Part shown: positions 48,655 through 56,717 of the stretch, piece after piece
Layout of the letters: each line of letters begins with the position of its first letter
Numbering within the stretch: the first letter of the stretch is position 1
Source of the DNA: Longispora sp040681875
Lineage (GTDB): Bacteria; Actinomycetota; Actinomycetes; Mycobacteriales; Micromonosporaceae
DNA length: 64,000 nt
Direction of reading: 5' to 3'
Assembly (NCBI RefSeq): GCF_040681875.1
Contig: NZ_JBFAZP010000004.1
Span: forward strand, 620,001 to 684,000
Notes under the pieces: generated by a model
What the model saw: the letters and a program-made list of their open reading frames with translations, nothing else
Databases searched by the model: none
Told to the model about the DNA's origin: nothing
Translations under genes and position numbers: made by a program

Positions 48655-49584
48655 TCAGGCCCGGCGGGGCTGGGCGCCCAGGGCCGCCGACACCTCGTGG
48701 GCGGCCCGGACCACGTGCGGGGCGATCCGGCAGACCTGCTCGCGTTCCAGGTCGAACACCAGCCCGGACACGCTGACCGCGCCGACCGGCACGTTGCGGT
48801 GGTCCACCACGACCGCCGCGACGCACCGGACCCGGGACACGTTCTCCTCGTCGTCGAACGCCCAGCGCCGGACCCGGATCGTGGACAGGTGCGCCGCCAG
48901 GGTCGGCACCGTCGCGATCGTGCGCGGGGTACGCGGCGGCAGGCCCGTCCGGCCGATGATCGCGCGCATCTCCCGGTCGGGCAGCGCCGCGAGGATCGCC
49001 TTGCCGATCGCCGTACTGTGCAGCGGGAACGTCGCCCCGACCCGGGACCGCATGCCGTACGCGCCCCGGCCGTCGACCTTGTCGACATACACCGCCTCGT
49101 CGCCCTGGCGGACCCCGAAGTGCACCGTGTAGCCGGACTGCTCGCACAGCGCGTGCAGGGCCGGGCGGGCCGCGCGGGCCAGGTCCGAGTCGTCCCCGGC
49201 CCGACCCGCGAGCCGGAGCACCGCCGGCCCGAGCAGGTACTCGTGCTCGTCGCCGTCGCGCACCCAGCCCAGGGCCACGAACTCCTGGAGGATCCGGTGC
49301 ACCGTGGAGACGGGCAGGCCGGTCGCGCGGGCTAGCTGGGAGACCCGCCGGTGACCGGCGAGGGCCTCCAGGACCGCCACGGCTTTCGCGATCGCGCTCG
49401 GGGTCGGCGCCGGGGCGCGGTCCGGGGTTCGTGCCGGGGGCGGGGGCGGGGTAGGGGCACGGTCCGGGGTCCGTTGCGGAGTCGAGGTCACGGCCGCGTT
49501 CTGGGGCGGGGTGGACGCCTGGGCCGGGGGCTGGTCCGGCGACGGTGCCGGGGTCCGGGTCCGGGTGGTGAGTGCCCTGGTCAT
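48655..49584 (-). CDS. IclR-family regulator with Pro-rich N-terminal tail
   Basis: 309-residue regulator; typical IclR proteins have about 250-265. The first 70 residues are a low-complexity Pro/Thr/Arg tail. The helix-turn-helix is at about 72-130 (AIAKAVAVLEALAGHRRVSQLARATGLPVSTVHRILQEF region) and the effector domain follows (FPLHSTAIGKAILAALPDREM, RRWAFDDEENVSRVRCVAAVV). ATG 49584 overlaps the stop of a 14-codon upstream ORF with a perfect ribosome site, which supports this start. It probably regulates the nearby pqq-GH105 or GH95/ABC genes; GTCATC-G-GATGAC at 49669-49681 is a candidate autoregulatory site. Confidence 0.85.
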   Translation of the reverse strand: MTRALTTRTRTPAPSPDQPPAQASTPPQNAAVTSTPQRTPDRAPTPPPPPARTPDRAPAPTPSAIAKAVAVLEALAGHRRVSQLARATGLPVSTVHRILQEFVALGWVRDGDEHEYLLGPAVLRLAGRAGDDSDLARAARPALHALCEQSGYTVHFGVRQGDEAVYVDKVDGRGAYGMRSRVGATFPLHSTAIGKAILAALPDREMRAIIGRTGLPPRTPRTIATVPTLAAHLSTIRVRRWAFDDEENVSRVRCVAAVVVDHRNVPVGAVSVSGLVFDLEREQVCRIAPHVVRAAHEVSAALGAQPRRA

Positions 49585-49625
49585 CGGAGGTCCAGGGTGG
49601 CACCGGGCTGCCATGGAACGAACAT
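49581..49625 (-). CDS. 14-residue upstream ORF coupled to the IclR gene
   Basis: MFVPWQPGATLDLR followed by TGA that overlaps the IclR ATG (ATGA). GAGGAGG lies 6 bases before its ATG, whereas the IclR start itself has no ribosome site. Translation of IclR is therefore predicted to depend on reading this ORF. Confidence 0.6.
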   Translation of the reverse strand: MFVPWQPGATLDLR

Positions 49626-49665
49626 GAACTGCCTCCTCACTGGTTGACACTGCCCCACGCGCACC

Positions 49666-49681
49666 GATGTCATCGGATGAC
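49666..49681 (-). promoter_or_regulatory. Candidate operator GTCATC-G-GATGAC upstream of the IclR gene
   Basis: Perfect 6-bp arms around one base (49669-49681), about 45 bases before the upstream ORF. The overlapping word GATGTCATCGGAT has an inverted second copy at 49972-49984. Confidence 0.45.
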
Positions 49682-50040
49682 CCACCGGTAGCGACCGTGA
49701 ATGCCGGGCCGGAGTGGCCGAATGCGACCCCGCTCGCGACCCGGCCGTCACGGTGCGCGATCCGGGCGACACCGGACACCCGGAGTCGGCCGCGACGACC
49801 CCACCCGGGCCGGATTGGTCACCGACGGGGCAGTTCGCGGCGGTCACAGAACGCGGTCGGGCGTGCACAGCGACTCTTTTCCGTGTGGCGGGAAAGGGTT
49901 CCCCCGAAGCGAATCTCATTCATCACTATGACTGCTGAAGCGATAGGAAGCTAGTCTTACTAACAATTGAGATCCGATGACATCACCGGGAGGGCGGGCG
50001 CCCCGCGAGGAGGCCCGTCGCGGCTCACGGCTGCCCGCAC

Positions 50041-50181
50041 GGCGGCCACCGGCCTCGGCCCGACGGGCGGCACCTCCGCCGGGCCGGCGGCAAAGATGCC
50101 AGGCCAACGGCACAGTTGCCAGGCCAGCTGCACGGTTGCCAGGGCCTGCGGCACGGTTGCCAGACCGGCGGTGCGGTTGCC
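50041..50181. repeat. 20-bp degenerate tandem repeat array (about 7 units)
   Basis: Best units end in GTTGCC or GATGCC at 50100, 50120, 50140, 50161 and 50181 (periods 20, 20, 21, 20), consensus near AGGCCNGCGGCACGGTTGCC; two weaker units precede them. It is a different sequence from the 20-bp array at 9.4 kb. Confidence 0.7.
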
Positions 50182-50203
50182 GGCACCGGCCGCCATCGGA
50201 CAC

Positions 50204-50242
50204 GCGGAGGGCCCCGGACTCCGGGGAGGCGGGGCCCTCCGC
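50204..50242 (-). terminator. Strong hairpin downstream of the 2H phosphoesterase
   Basis: Perfect 12-bp stem GCGGAGGGCCCC/GGGGCCCTCCGC with a 15-base loop, 135 bases beyond the phosphoesterase stop. No T tract on either strand. Confidence 0.6.
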
Positions 50243-50376
50243 GCCCCGTTCCGGCGGAGCCGACCGACCTCAGGCACGACCGACAGCGAAGCGACCGACA
50301 GCGGGCAGTGCCTCCCCACCGGGCGCGACCACTCCCCGACCGCCGAACCCCAGGTACCGAGGCGCGTTCGCCCTGG

Positions 50377-50883
50377 TCAGGGCCCGGTCAGGTCGACCTT
50401 GTCGGTGATGGTCCAGCCCTGGTCGCGCACGCCGATCCAGAGCTGGTCGACCACCTCGCGCACCGGCAGCAGCTCCGCCACGATCGCGGCGATCTCGGCG
50501 GCGGCCGGATGCCTCAGCCCCACGGTCACGTGCGGCTCCGGGTCGGTGCCGAACCGGCCGGCGTACGGGGGCATGCCCGGCCAGCGTTCCCGGGCGGCGC
50601 GGCAGAGCGGACCGAGCGGGACGGCCGGCAGGTAGACGAAGTCCGCCGTGTGCCGGACCTCGGTGAACTCCAGCTCGACGGGCGGGTGGGCGGCCGCGAA
50701 GTCCCGCAGCCACGGCCGGCCCTCGTCCTCCAGGTCGCCGACGGGCACGAACGGGTACAGCAGCGTGACGTGCGCGGGCAGGCCGGTCCGCACGGCCCGG
50801 GGGTAGTCGACGGCCACCGCCGCGAGGATCCGGTCGGCGGCCCGGACCGGGGCCACGAGCGCGGATCTGGGCTGGCCGTCCAT
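50377..50883 (-). CDS. 2H phosphoesterase (2'-5' RNA ligase-like) protein
   Basis: 168-residue cytosolic protein with the two family motifs HVTLLYPF (about 43-50) and HVTVGL (about 125-130), the paired catalytic His residues of 2H phosphoesterases. The family hydrolyses 2',3'-cyclic phosphates in RNA or small cyclic nucleotides; many members are uncharacterised. GGAGG lies 6 bases before ATG 50883. It is divergent from the methyltransferase gene. Substrate not known. Confidence 0.85.
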   Translation of the reverse strand: MDGQPRSALVAPVRAADRILAAVAVDYPRAVRTGLPAHVTLLYPFVPVGDLEDEGRPWLRDFAAAHPPVELEFTEVRHTADFVYLPAVPLGPLCRAARERWPGMPPYAGRFGTDPEPHVTVGLRHPAAAEIAAIVAELLPVREVVDQLWIGVRDQGWTITDKVDLTGP

Positions 50884-51099
50884 GGTGCCTCCGGGGTGGT
50901 GGTGCGCGGGAGGCCATTGTCCCTGCCCGCCCCGGAGCACCCGCCGCCGGACCTGAGCGGAGCGGCGCCGCCCACAGGGGGTGCCGGGCCTCCCGGGACG
51001 GGACGCACGGGCCCCCGCCCGGCCCGCGTCGCCTATCCGCGACCGCCCAGCGCGACCCTGCCCCGGGCCGCTCCGGGGCCCACCGGTTCGGAAAACGCG

Positions 51100-51127
51100 T
51101 TGCCACAGGTCGCGGCTCGGTCAGACT
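51100..51127 (+). promoter_or_regulatory. Promoter of the methyltransferase gene (leaderless)
   Basis: TTGCCA (51100-51105), 16-base spacer, CAGACT (51122-51127), then ATG at 51134 with no ribosome site. Confidence 0.5.
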
Positions 51128-51133
51128 GGGCCG

Positions 51134-51889
51134 ATGACCAGATTCGAGACGCTGCTCGCCGAGGGTGCGGCCGTACCCGTCGAGGGTTGGGACTTTTCCT
51201 GGTTCGCCGGCCGGGCCACCGAGGAACGCCCGCCCTGGGGCTACGCGCGCCTGCTCGGCGAACGGATGGCCACGGCCGCCGTCGCGCTCGACGTCCAGAC
51301 CGGCGGCGGCGAGGTGCTGGCGACGATCGACACCGCTCCGGGGGTACTGGTCGCCACGGAGTCCTGGCCGCCCAACCTGGCGGTGGCCCGCCGCACCCTC
51401 GCCCCGCTGGGCGCGACGGTCGTGGCGGCGGCCGACGGCGGGGACCTGCCGTTCGCGGCCGGCACGTTCGACCTGGTGACCAGCCGGCACCCCGTGACCA
51501 CCCGGTGGGACGAGATCGGACGGGTACTCCGCCCCGGCGGCGGCTACCTGTCCCAGCAGGTCGGCGTCGGCTCGGTCCGGGAACTCACCGACGCGGTCAT
51601 GGGTCCGCAGCCCGTCAGCCAGGACCGGAGCCCCGCGCGGGCCGTCGCGGCGGCGGAGGCGGTCGGCCTGGAGGTGGTGGACCTGCGGGAGGCCACGCTC
51701 CGGATGGAGTTCCACGACATCGCGGCCGTGGTCGTGTTCCTGCGCAAGGTGATCTGGACGGTGCCCGGGTTCACCGTGGAGCGGTACCGGGACGCGTTGG
51801 TGGCCCTACACGAGCGGATCGGGGCGGAGGGGCCGTTCGTGGCGCACTCGACCCGGTACCTGATCGAGGCGCGCCGCCCGGAACGCTGA
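51134..51889 (+). CDS. SAM-dependent methyltransferase-like protein
   Basis: 251-residue class I methyltransferase fold. ALDVQTGGGEVLATI matches motif I (usually VLDxGxGxG), ATESWPPNLAVARRTL the SAM ribose strand, LPFAAGTFDLVTSRHPVTTRWDEIGRVLRPGGGYLSQQVG the motif IV to VI region, and the C-terminal half (FHDIAAVVVFLRKVIWTVPGFTVERY) is typical of an actinobacterial group close to RlmA/ubiE-like enzymes. Target unknown. ATG 51134 is 6 bases after a -10 box. Its 3' end forms one arm of a terminator. Confidence 0.8.
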   Translation: MTRFETLLAEGAAVPVEGWDFSWFAGRATEERPPWGYARLLGERMATAAVALDVQTGGGEVLATIDTAPGVLVATESWPPNLAVARRTLAPLGATVVAAADGGDLPFAAGTFDLVTSRHPVTTRWDEIGRVLRPGGGYLSQQVGVGSVRELTDAVMGPQPVSQDRSPARAVAAAEAVGLEVVDLREATLRMEFHDIAAVVVFLRKVIWTVPGFTVERYRDALVALHERIGAEGPFVAHSTRYLIEARRPER

Positions 51890-51900
51890 GGCGGCGCGCC
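51868..51900 (+). terminator. Terminator overlapping the methyltransferase stop
   Basis: Perfect 11-bp stem GGCGCGCCGCC/GGCGGCGCGCC; the left arm lies in the last codons. Confidence 0.7.
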
Positions 51901-52065
51901 CCGTTTCGGCCCCGCGCGTGGCCTGGCGGCACGACGCGGGACCGGCATGGTGCGGCACTCCCGGGGACGGTGTCGTCCTGCGGCCGCGCGGGACGACGCG
52001 CTCCTCGGGAGTGCCCGGAGGCGTCCGGCGCCCGCCCGGGGAGGAGGGCGCGCGCCGGACGCGGG

Positions 52066-53244
52066 TCAGCGGGTGAGCAGGAACGTGAAGAAGTCCCGGT
52101 ACTTCTGCACCGCGACGCGGAGCTGTTCGGTGTCCGGGGACGTCCCGTCGTTCCAGGCGTCGAGTTCGCGCTGGCGGTGGGTGAGCTCGGCGGTCAGGGT
52201 GCGGATCGCCTCGTCCACCAGGGTGCGGGCCTCGCCGGCCACGGCCGACGGGTCGTCCACGAAGCGCAGCTGCAACGCCTGCCAGCGCTCGTGCAGCCCC
52301 TCGGAGGTCCCGGCCGTCCAGAGCCTGCGGGCCGGCTCCGCCGGGGTCGGCGACGGCTCGACGGCGTCCTTCGGCGAGACGGCGTCGTGCGTCGTCGCGC
52401 CGGTCGCCGTGTCGTGCGTCGCCGTGCCGAACGTCTTCGGGTCGGCTGTCGCGTCGGACGCCCTCAGGTCGGGCGTCATCGCGCCGGGCACCTTGGCCGA
52501 GCCGATCGCGGTCGGCTCCTCCGGCACGGGACCACCCGGCCCCGGGTCGGCCTCGACCACGCCGGACCCGTGCGCCGGGTCGGTGCCCCCGTGCGCCCAG
52601 TGGGTGTCCTCCACCCCGCCGGCCCTGTGCAGCAGGTCGGCCGTGGGGTGCCCGTCCAGCCCGGACTCCCGCGCGGCGTCGGCGCCGTGGTGACCCGAGC
52701 GGGCCGCGTCGACCTCGCGGTCCGTGGCGGTCCGGGTGTCGGAGACGCCGGGTACCGGTTCCTCCGGCAGCGTGTCCCCGCTGGCCAACAGCCTCGGCTC
52801 GTCGTCGGCCCGGGAGTCCGCGCCCGGCACCGTGCTGGTCCGGGACTCGGAGTCCCACGGGCGGTCGGCGCGCGGGGTACCCGTCCGGAACTCGGCGTTC
52901 AGGGGCCGGTCGGCGCCGGTACCCGTCGACCCGGGGGTGTCGGTGTCCGGCCGCTCGTCGGCGTCGGTGCGCTCGGCGATCAGGTCGTCGGCGGAGTCCC
53001 GGGTCGCCGCGCCGCCGCTCGGGTAGAGCGTGCCGGGCGACGGGTCGGTGGCAGTGTCCTGGAAGGTCGGGGTGGCCTGCCCGGACAGGGTTCCGTCCTC
53101 GGTGGCCCGGGTCGCGGGGTCGGTTTCGTCGGTGCCCGACGTACCGTCCCAGGCGGGCTTGCTCTTCTGGCGCCGCGACTCGGCGGCGTCCCGGCCGGGC
53201 GTGGTGGTCGGCTTGCCTCGTCGGGAGTCGGTGTCCTTGCGCAT
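52066..53244 (-). CDS. Protein with long disordered region and C-terminal domain shared with its neighbour
   Basis: 392 residues, no signal peptide. About residues 1-300 are low-complexity and hydrophilic, rich in Asp, Thr, Gly, Arg and Pro. The C-terminal 80 residues (LHERWQALQLRFVDDPSAVAGEARTLVDEAIRTL, then LRVAVQKYRDFFTFLLTR) are helical and resemble the C-terminal part of the upstream gene product (AEWQDLQSRFLDEPGPAVDAADELVTRLI, LRQAVVSYRALVVELLG). TAGGAGAGG precedes ATG 53244. The family occurs widely in actinomycetes without known function; a scaffold or envelope role is plausible. Confidence 0.7.
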   Translation of the reverse strand: MRKDTDSRRGKPTTTPGRDAAESRRQKSKPAWDGTSGTDETDPATRATEDGTLSGQATPTFQDTATDPSPGTLYPSGGAATRDSADDLIAERTDADERPDTDTPGSTGTGADRPLNAEFRTGTPRADRPWDSESRTSTVPGADSRADDEPRLLASGDTLPEEPVPGVSDTRTATDREVDAARSGHHGADAARESGLDGHPTADLLHRAGGVEDTHWAHGGTDPAHGSGVVEADPGPGGPVPEEPTAIGSAKVPGAMTPDLRASDATADPKTFGTATHDTATGATTHDAVSPKDAVEPSPTPAEPARRLWTAGTSEGLHERWQALQLRFVDDPSAVAGEARTLVDEAIRTLTAELTHRQRELDAWNDGTSPDTEQLRVAVQKYRDFFTFLLTR

Positions 53245-53255
53245 GGTGGCCTCTC

Positions 53256-53804
53256 CTACCGGTGGGCGACGTCGTGGGTGGGGCCGAGCAGCTCGACGAC
53301 CAGGGCGCGGTAGGACACCACGGCCTGGCGGAGCTCTTCGGTACTCGCCTCGCCGCGCTGGTTGCGCACGCTGATGGCGTGCGCCTCGCGGTAGGCGTCG
53401 AGGGTGAGGGCGTGGTCGACGGACAGCTGGGCGACCTGCTCGTCGTGGTCGCCGGCCGGGTAGCCGCGCTCCTCGATGAGACGGGTGACCAGTTCGTCGG
53501 CGGCGTCGACCGCGGGGCCGGGCTCGTCGAGGAACCGGGACTGCAGGTCCTGCCACTCGGCGGAGTACCGGGCCCGGGAGTCCGGGGTCAGCTCGCGCAG
53601 GGTGAGCTGGGCGTGCCGGCGCTCGCGGTCGCGCAGTTCGCGTTCGGCGGCGGCCCGGCTGGCCCGCTCCCCGACGACCCGGTCGTACTCGGGGCCGAAC
53701 CGGTCGCGCAGCGACCTGCGGCGGTAGACGACCCAGCCGGCGAGACCGAGCACCAGCACCGCGGCGAGCAGGAACACGAACACGATGATCAGGGTGGAAG
53801 ACAT
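53256..53804 (-). CDS. Single-pass membrane protein with the same helical domain
   Basis: 182 residues. One membrane segment near the N terminus (STLIIVFVFLLAAVLVLGLAGWVVY, about 3-27), then a basic/acidic helix (RRRSLRDRFGPEYDRVVGERASR) and the helical domain (about 80-175) shared with the downstream protein. AGGAGG precedes ATG 53804. The two genes are 11 bases apart and probably co-transcribed. The EYDRVV and WQDLQSRFLDEP blocks are typical of a conserved actinobacterial family I cannot name. Function unknown. Confidence 0.75.
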   Translation of the reverse strand: MSSTLIIVFVFLLAAVLVLGLAGWVVYRRRSLRDRFGPEYDRVVGERASRAAAERELRDRERRHAQLTLRELTPDSRARYSAEWQDLQSRFLDEPGPAVDAADELVTRLIEERGYPAGDHDEQVAQLSVDHALTLDAYREAHAISVRNQRGEASTEELRQAVVSYRALVVELLGPTHDVAHR

Positions 53805-53845
53805 GGGCACCTCCTTCGTGGGGGAGATACCCGTGGGACGGTTTG

Positions 53846-54466
53846 TTAACCGTCGAACGCGAGGACAACCTCCAGGATGCGCGGTCCGTGCACGCCCTCG
53901 ACCCGGTCGAGTTCGATGTCGCTGGTCGCCGACGGGCCGCTGATCCAGGTCAGGGGCCGGTCCGCCGCGAGGAGGGCGAGCGCGTCGGCGACGTCGGGTA
54001 CGACGGTGCGCACGACGCACAGGTGGTGGTCGGGCACCAGGGTCACGGCGCGCCTGCCCTGCCCGGCGGTGCCGTCGAGCACGATCGTGCCGGTGACGGC
54101 GATGGCGACGGCGGAACCGGTCAGTACCCCGTCGGCGTGGTCCAGTTCCCGGGCCGTGAGCGGCGGGGTGTCGCGGTGCCAGTCGACGCCCGGGGTGAGC
54201 CAGGCGTCCGGCACCCCGGCCGGGGCGACCATGGCCCGGGCGCCCCGGCGTTCCAGCGCGGCGGCGATCGTCGCGGGGATCTCCGCCGTGGGGACGACGT
54301 GCACCAGTGCCTTGTAGTCGCGCAACCGCTCGGCGAGCAGTTCCACGAGCGGACCGGAATCGACGGGTACGACCTGCCGGTCGTAGCCCGGGTGCGGCCC
54401 GGCGGGAGTCGCGGCCGGGCCGAGTGCCCGCCGGATCCGCCCCAGGATCTCTTCTCGCGCGGTCAC
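53846..54466 (-). CDS. lutC: LutC, L-lactate utilisation protein
   Basis: 206-residue LUD-domain protein, one of three subunits of the LutABC L-lactate dehydrogenase that oxidises L-lactate to pyruvate. Family blocks are EEILGRIRRALG at the N terminus, AIAVTGTIVLDGTAGQGRRAVTLVPDHHLCVV in the middle and WISGPSATSDIELDRVEGVHGPR near the end. GTG 54466 is the start that keeps the family N terminus. It is the last gene of the fucose operon, 61 bases after lutB. Confidence 0.92.
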   Translation of the reverse strand: MTAREEILGRIRRALGPAATPAGPHPGYDRQVVPVDSGPLVELLAERLRDYKALVHVVPTAEIPATIAAALERRGARAMVAPAGVPDAWLTPGVDWHRDTPPLTARELDHADGVLTGSAVAIAVTGTIVLDGTAGQGRRAVTLVPDHHLCVVRTVVPDVADALALLAADRPLTWISGPSATSDIELDRVEGVHGPRILEVVLAFDG

Positions 54467-54527
54467 GCGTCACCCCTTCGTCCACGTGCGACGGCCACGG
54501 CCGCCCGGTGCGGCGGAAAGCGCGGGC

Positions 54528-56012
54528 TCATTCGGCGCCCTCCCGGAGCCACCAGTCGCGGAACGACTCGTCCGGCACGGCCGGCAGGTCGCGGGTGTCG
54601 GTCCAGCCGCCGAGCGCGCCCGGCAACCGTTTCGGCTGCAGGCGGCGGGTCCGGACCGCCCAGCGCTGGGCCCAGGCCAGCCGGCGGGGCGAGCGCAGCA
54701 CCCAGCCGGCGAGCCCCATCGCGGCCTTCTCCACCGGGTGTCCCGCGCCCCGCGCGACCTTGCCGCGCAGGTGCACCAGCACCTCGGGGATGTCGATCGC
54801 GACCGGGCACACGTCGTAGCAGGCGCCGCACAGGGTCGAGGCGTACGGCAGGGACGCGTCCAGCGCCGAGGACGTGCCGCGCAGCTGCGGGGTGAGGATC
54901 GCGCCGATCGGGCCCGGGTAGACGGAGCCGTAGGCGTGGCCGCCGGCGCGCTCGTACACGGGGCAGACGTTGAGGCAGGCCGAGCAGCGGATGCACCGCA
55001 GCGCCTGGCGGCCGACCTCGTCGGCGAGGACCCCGGTGCGCCCGTTGTCCACCAGGACCACGTGCACGGCGGAGGGCCCGTCGCCGGGCGTGACCCCGGT
55101 CCACATCGACGTGTACGGGTTCATCCGCTCCCCCGTCGACGACCGGGGCAGCAGCTGGAGGAACACGTCGAGGTCGGCGAACGTGGGCACGAGCTTCTCG
55201 ATGCCCACGATGCTGATCAGGGTCTCCGGCAGGGTCAGGCACATCCGGCCGTTGCCCTCGGACTCGACGACGACGAGGGTGCCGGTCTCGGCGACGGCGA
55301 AGTTGGCCCCGGACACGGCGACCTTCGCGGTGAGGAACCGTTCCCGCAGGTGGGTGCGCGCGGCGGCGGCCAGGACGGCCGGTTCGTCGGTGAGGTCGGC
55401 GGGGGCGTCGGGCATCCGGGTGCGGAAGATCTCCCGGATCTCGGCACGGTTGCGGTGGATGGCGGGCACCAGGATGTGCGAGGGGGTGTCGCCGCCGAGC
55501 TGGACGATGAGTTCGGCCAGGTCGGTCTCGTGCGCGGCGATCCCGGCGGCCTCCAGGGCCTCGTTGAGCCCGATCTCCTGGGTGGCCATCGACTTCACCT
55601 TGACGACCTCGGCCCACGGCGCACCGCCCGGCCGGGCCGCCGACCCGCCGACCCCGGTCGCCCAGGCCGGACCGCCGGCCGGCGGCGCGTCGGCGGCGTA
55701 CGCCTCCCTGACCAGGGCGATCACGATCGCGTTGGCCTCGGCCGCGTCGCGCGCCCAGTGCACCTGTCCCCCGGCGGCGACGACGGCCGACTCGAACTGC
55801 TCCAGGTACCCGTCGAGGTGTCGCAGGGTGTGGTCCTTGACGGCCTTGGCGTGTGCGCGCAGCTCCGGCCAGTCGGACAGCTCGCCGATCGCGGCGGCCC
55901 GCTTGTCCCGGATGGTGTGCGTGGCGTTGCGCAGGTTGGCCCGCAGCTGGGAGTCGACAGTGGACGACTCGGCGGCCCGGGGGAACGTGGGCAGGCCCAG
56001 GTAGGTGCTCAT
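54528..56012 (-). CDS. lutB: LutB, iron-sulfur LUD-domain subunit
   Basis: 494-residue subunit of LutABC. The LUD domain (about 60-300; KVKSMATQEIGLNEALEAAG, GANFAVAETGTLVVVESEGNGRM) is followed by a ferredoxin-type region with two CxxCxxCxxxC clusters, CIRCSACLNVCPVY and CGACYDVCPV. The C-terminal basic tail is normal. ATG 56012 overlaps the lutA stop (ATGA). Confidence 0.93.
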   Translation of the reverse strand: MSTYLGLPTFPRAAESSTVDSQLRANLRNATHTIRDKRAAAIGELSDWPELRAHAKAVKDHTLRHLDGYLEQFESAVVAAGGQVHWARDAAEANAIVIALVREAYAADAPPAGGPAWATGVGGSAARPGGAPWAEVVKVKSMATQEIGLNEALEAAGIAAHETDLAELIVQLGGDTPSHILVPAIHRNRAEIREIFRTRMPDAPADLTDEPAVLAAAARTHLRERFLTAKVAVSGANFAVAETGTLVVVESEGNGRMCLTLPETLISIVGIEKLVPTFADLDVFLQLLPRSSTGERMNPYTSMWTGVTPGDGPSAVHVVLVDNGRTGVLADEVGRQALRCIRCSACLNVCPVYERAGGHAYGSVYPGPIGAILTPQLRGTSSALDASLPYASTLCGACYDVCPVAIDIPEVLVHLRGKVARGAGHPVEKAAMGLAGWVLRSPRRLAWAQRWAVRTRRLQPKRLPGALGGWTDTRDLPAVPDESFRDWWLREGAE

Positions 56013-56716
56013 GTCGCGGCCAGGATCTCGGCGAGGTGCAGGACCCGGACGCCGGTCCGCTGCCGGGCCAGCGCGCCGCCCACGTGCATCAGGCAGGAGT
56101 TGTCGGCCGCGACCAGCACCTCCGCGCCCGTGTGCAGCACGTGTCCGACCTTGTCGGCGCACATCGCGGCGGACACGGCCGGGTTCTTCACGGCGAACGT
56201 GCCGCCGAACCCGCAGCACTCGTCGGCGGCGGGCAGGTCCACGAGCTTCAGGCCCCGCACGGCGCTCAGCAGGGTGTGCGGCCGGGAGCCGACCCGCAGG
56301 CCGCGCAGCGAGTGGCAGGTGGGGTGGTAGGTGACGGTGTGCGGGAAGTACGCGCCGACGTCGGTCACGCCGAGGACGTCGACCAGCAGCTCGGACAGTT
56401 CGTGCACCCGGAGCGCCGCGACCCGGGCCGCGAGCGCGGGGTCACCGGCCGCCAGCCTGGGGTAGGCCTCGCGGACCATCGCGGCGCAGGAGGCGGACGG
56501 GACCACGACGGCGTCGTACCCCTCGAAGGTGTCCAGGAAGGGTTCCACCATCGGCAGCGCGTCGTAGCCGGTGTTGTGGTGCATCTGGCCGCAGCAGGTC
56601 TGTTGGAGCGGGAAGTCCACGGTGTGGCCGAGCCGGCGCAGCAGCCGCACCACGGCCTTCCCCGTGCCGGGAAACAGGGTGTCGTTGACGCAGGTCACGA
56701 ACAGGGCGATCCGCAT
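56009..56716 (-). CDS. lutA: LutA, cysteine-rich (CCG-domain) subunit
   Basis: 235-residue subunit of LutABC with the two CCG motifs, QTCCGQM and ECCGFGGTF, that bind iron-sulfur clusters in this family (as in heterodisulfide reductase and glycolate oxidase subunits). The N terminus RIALFVTCVNDTLFPGTGKAVVRLL is diagnostic. It starts one base after the lactonase stop and overlaps lutB. Confidence 0.93.
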   Translation of the reverse strand: MRIALFVTCVNDTLFPGTGKAVVRLLRRLGHTVDFPLQQTCCGQMHHNTGYDALPMVEPFLDTFEGYDAVVVPSASCAAMVREAYPRLAAGDPALAARVAALRVHELSELLVDVLGVTDVGAYFPHTVTYHPTCHSLRGLRVGSRPHTLLSAVRGLKLVDLPAADECCGFGGTFAVKNPAVSAAMCADKVGHVLHTGAEVLVAADNSCLMHVGGALARQRTGVRVLHLAEILAAT

Positions 56717-56717
56717 G

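Larger units (their letters stand above)
49640..50376. other. 737-base gap without a convincing gene
   Basis: The left part holds the IclR promoter region, with a 13-bp GTCATCGGATGAC palindrome (49669-49681). GATGTCATCGGAT at 49666-49678 recurs inverted at 49972-49984, and an AT-rich stretch lies at about 49910-49980. The right part is a 20-bp tandem repeat array (50041-50181) and a terminator hairpin. Open frames here are by-products of GC bias and the repeats. Confidence 0.6.

Noticed and set aside
49977..50408. Possible gene in the gap before the 2H phosphoesterase
   Set aside because: The frame is made largely of the 20-bp tandem repeat, has no ribosome site and encodes low-complexity Arg/Ala/Pro sequence.
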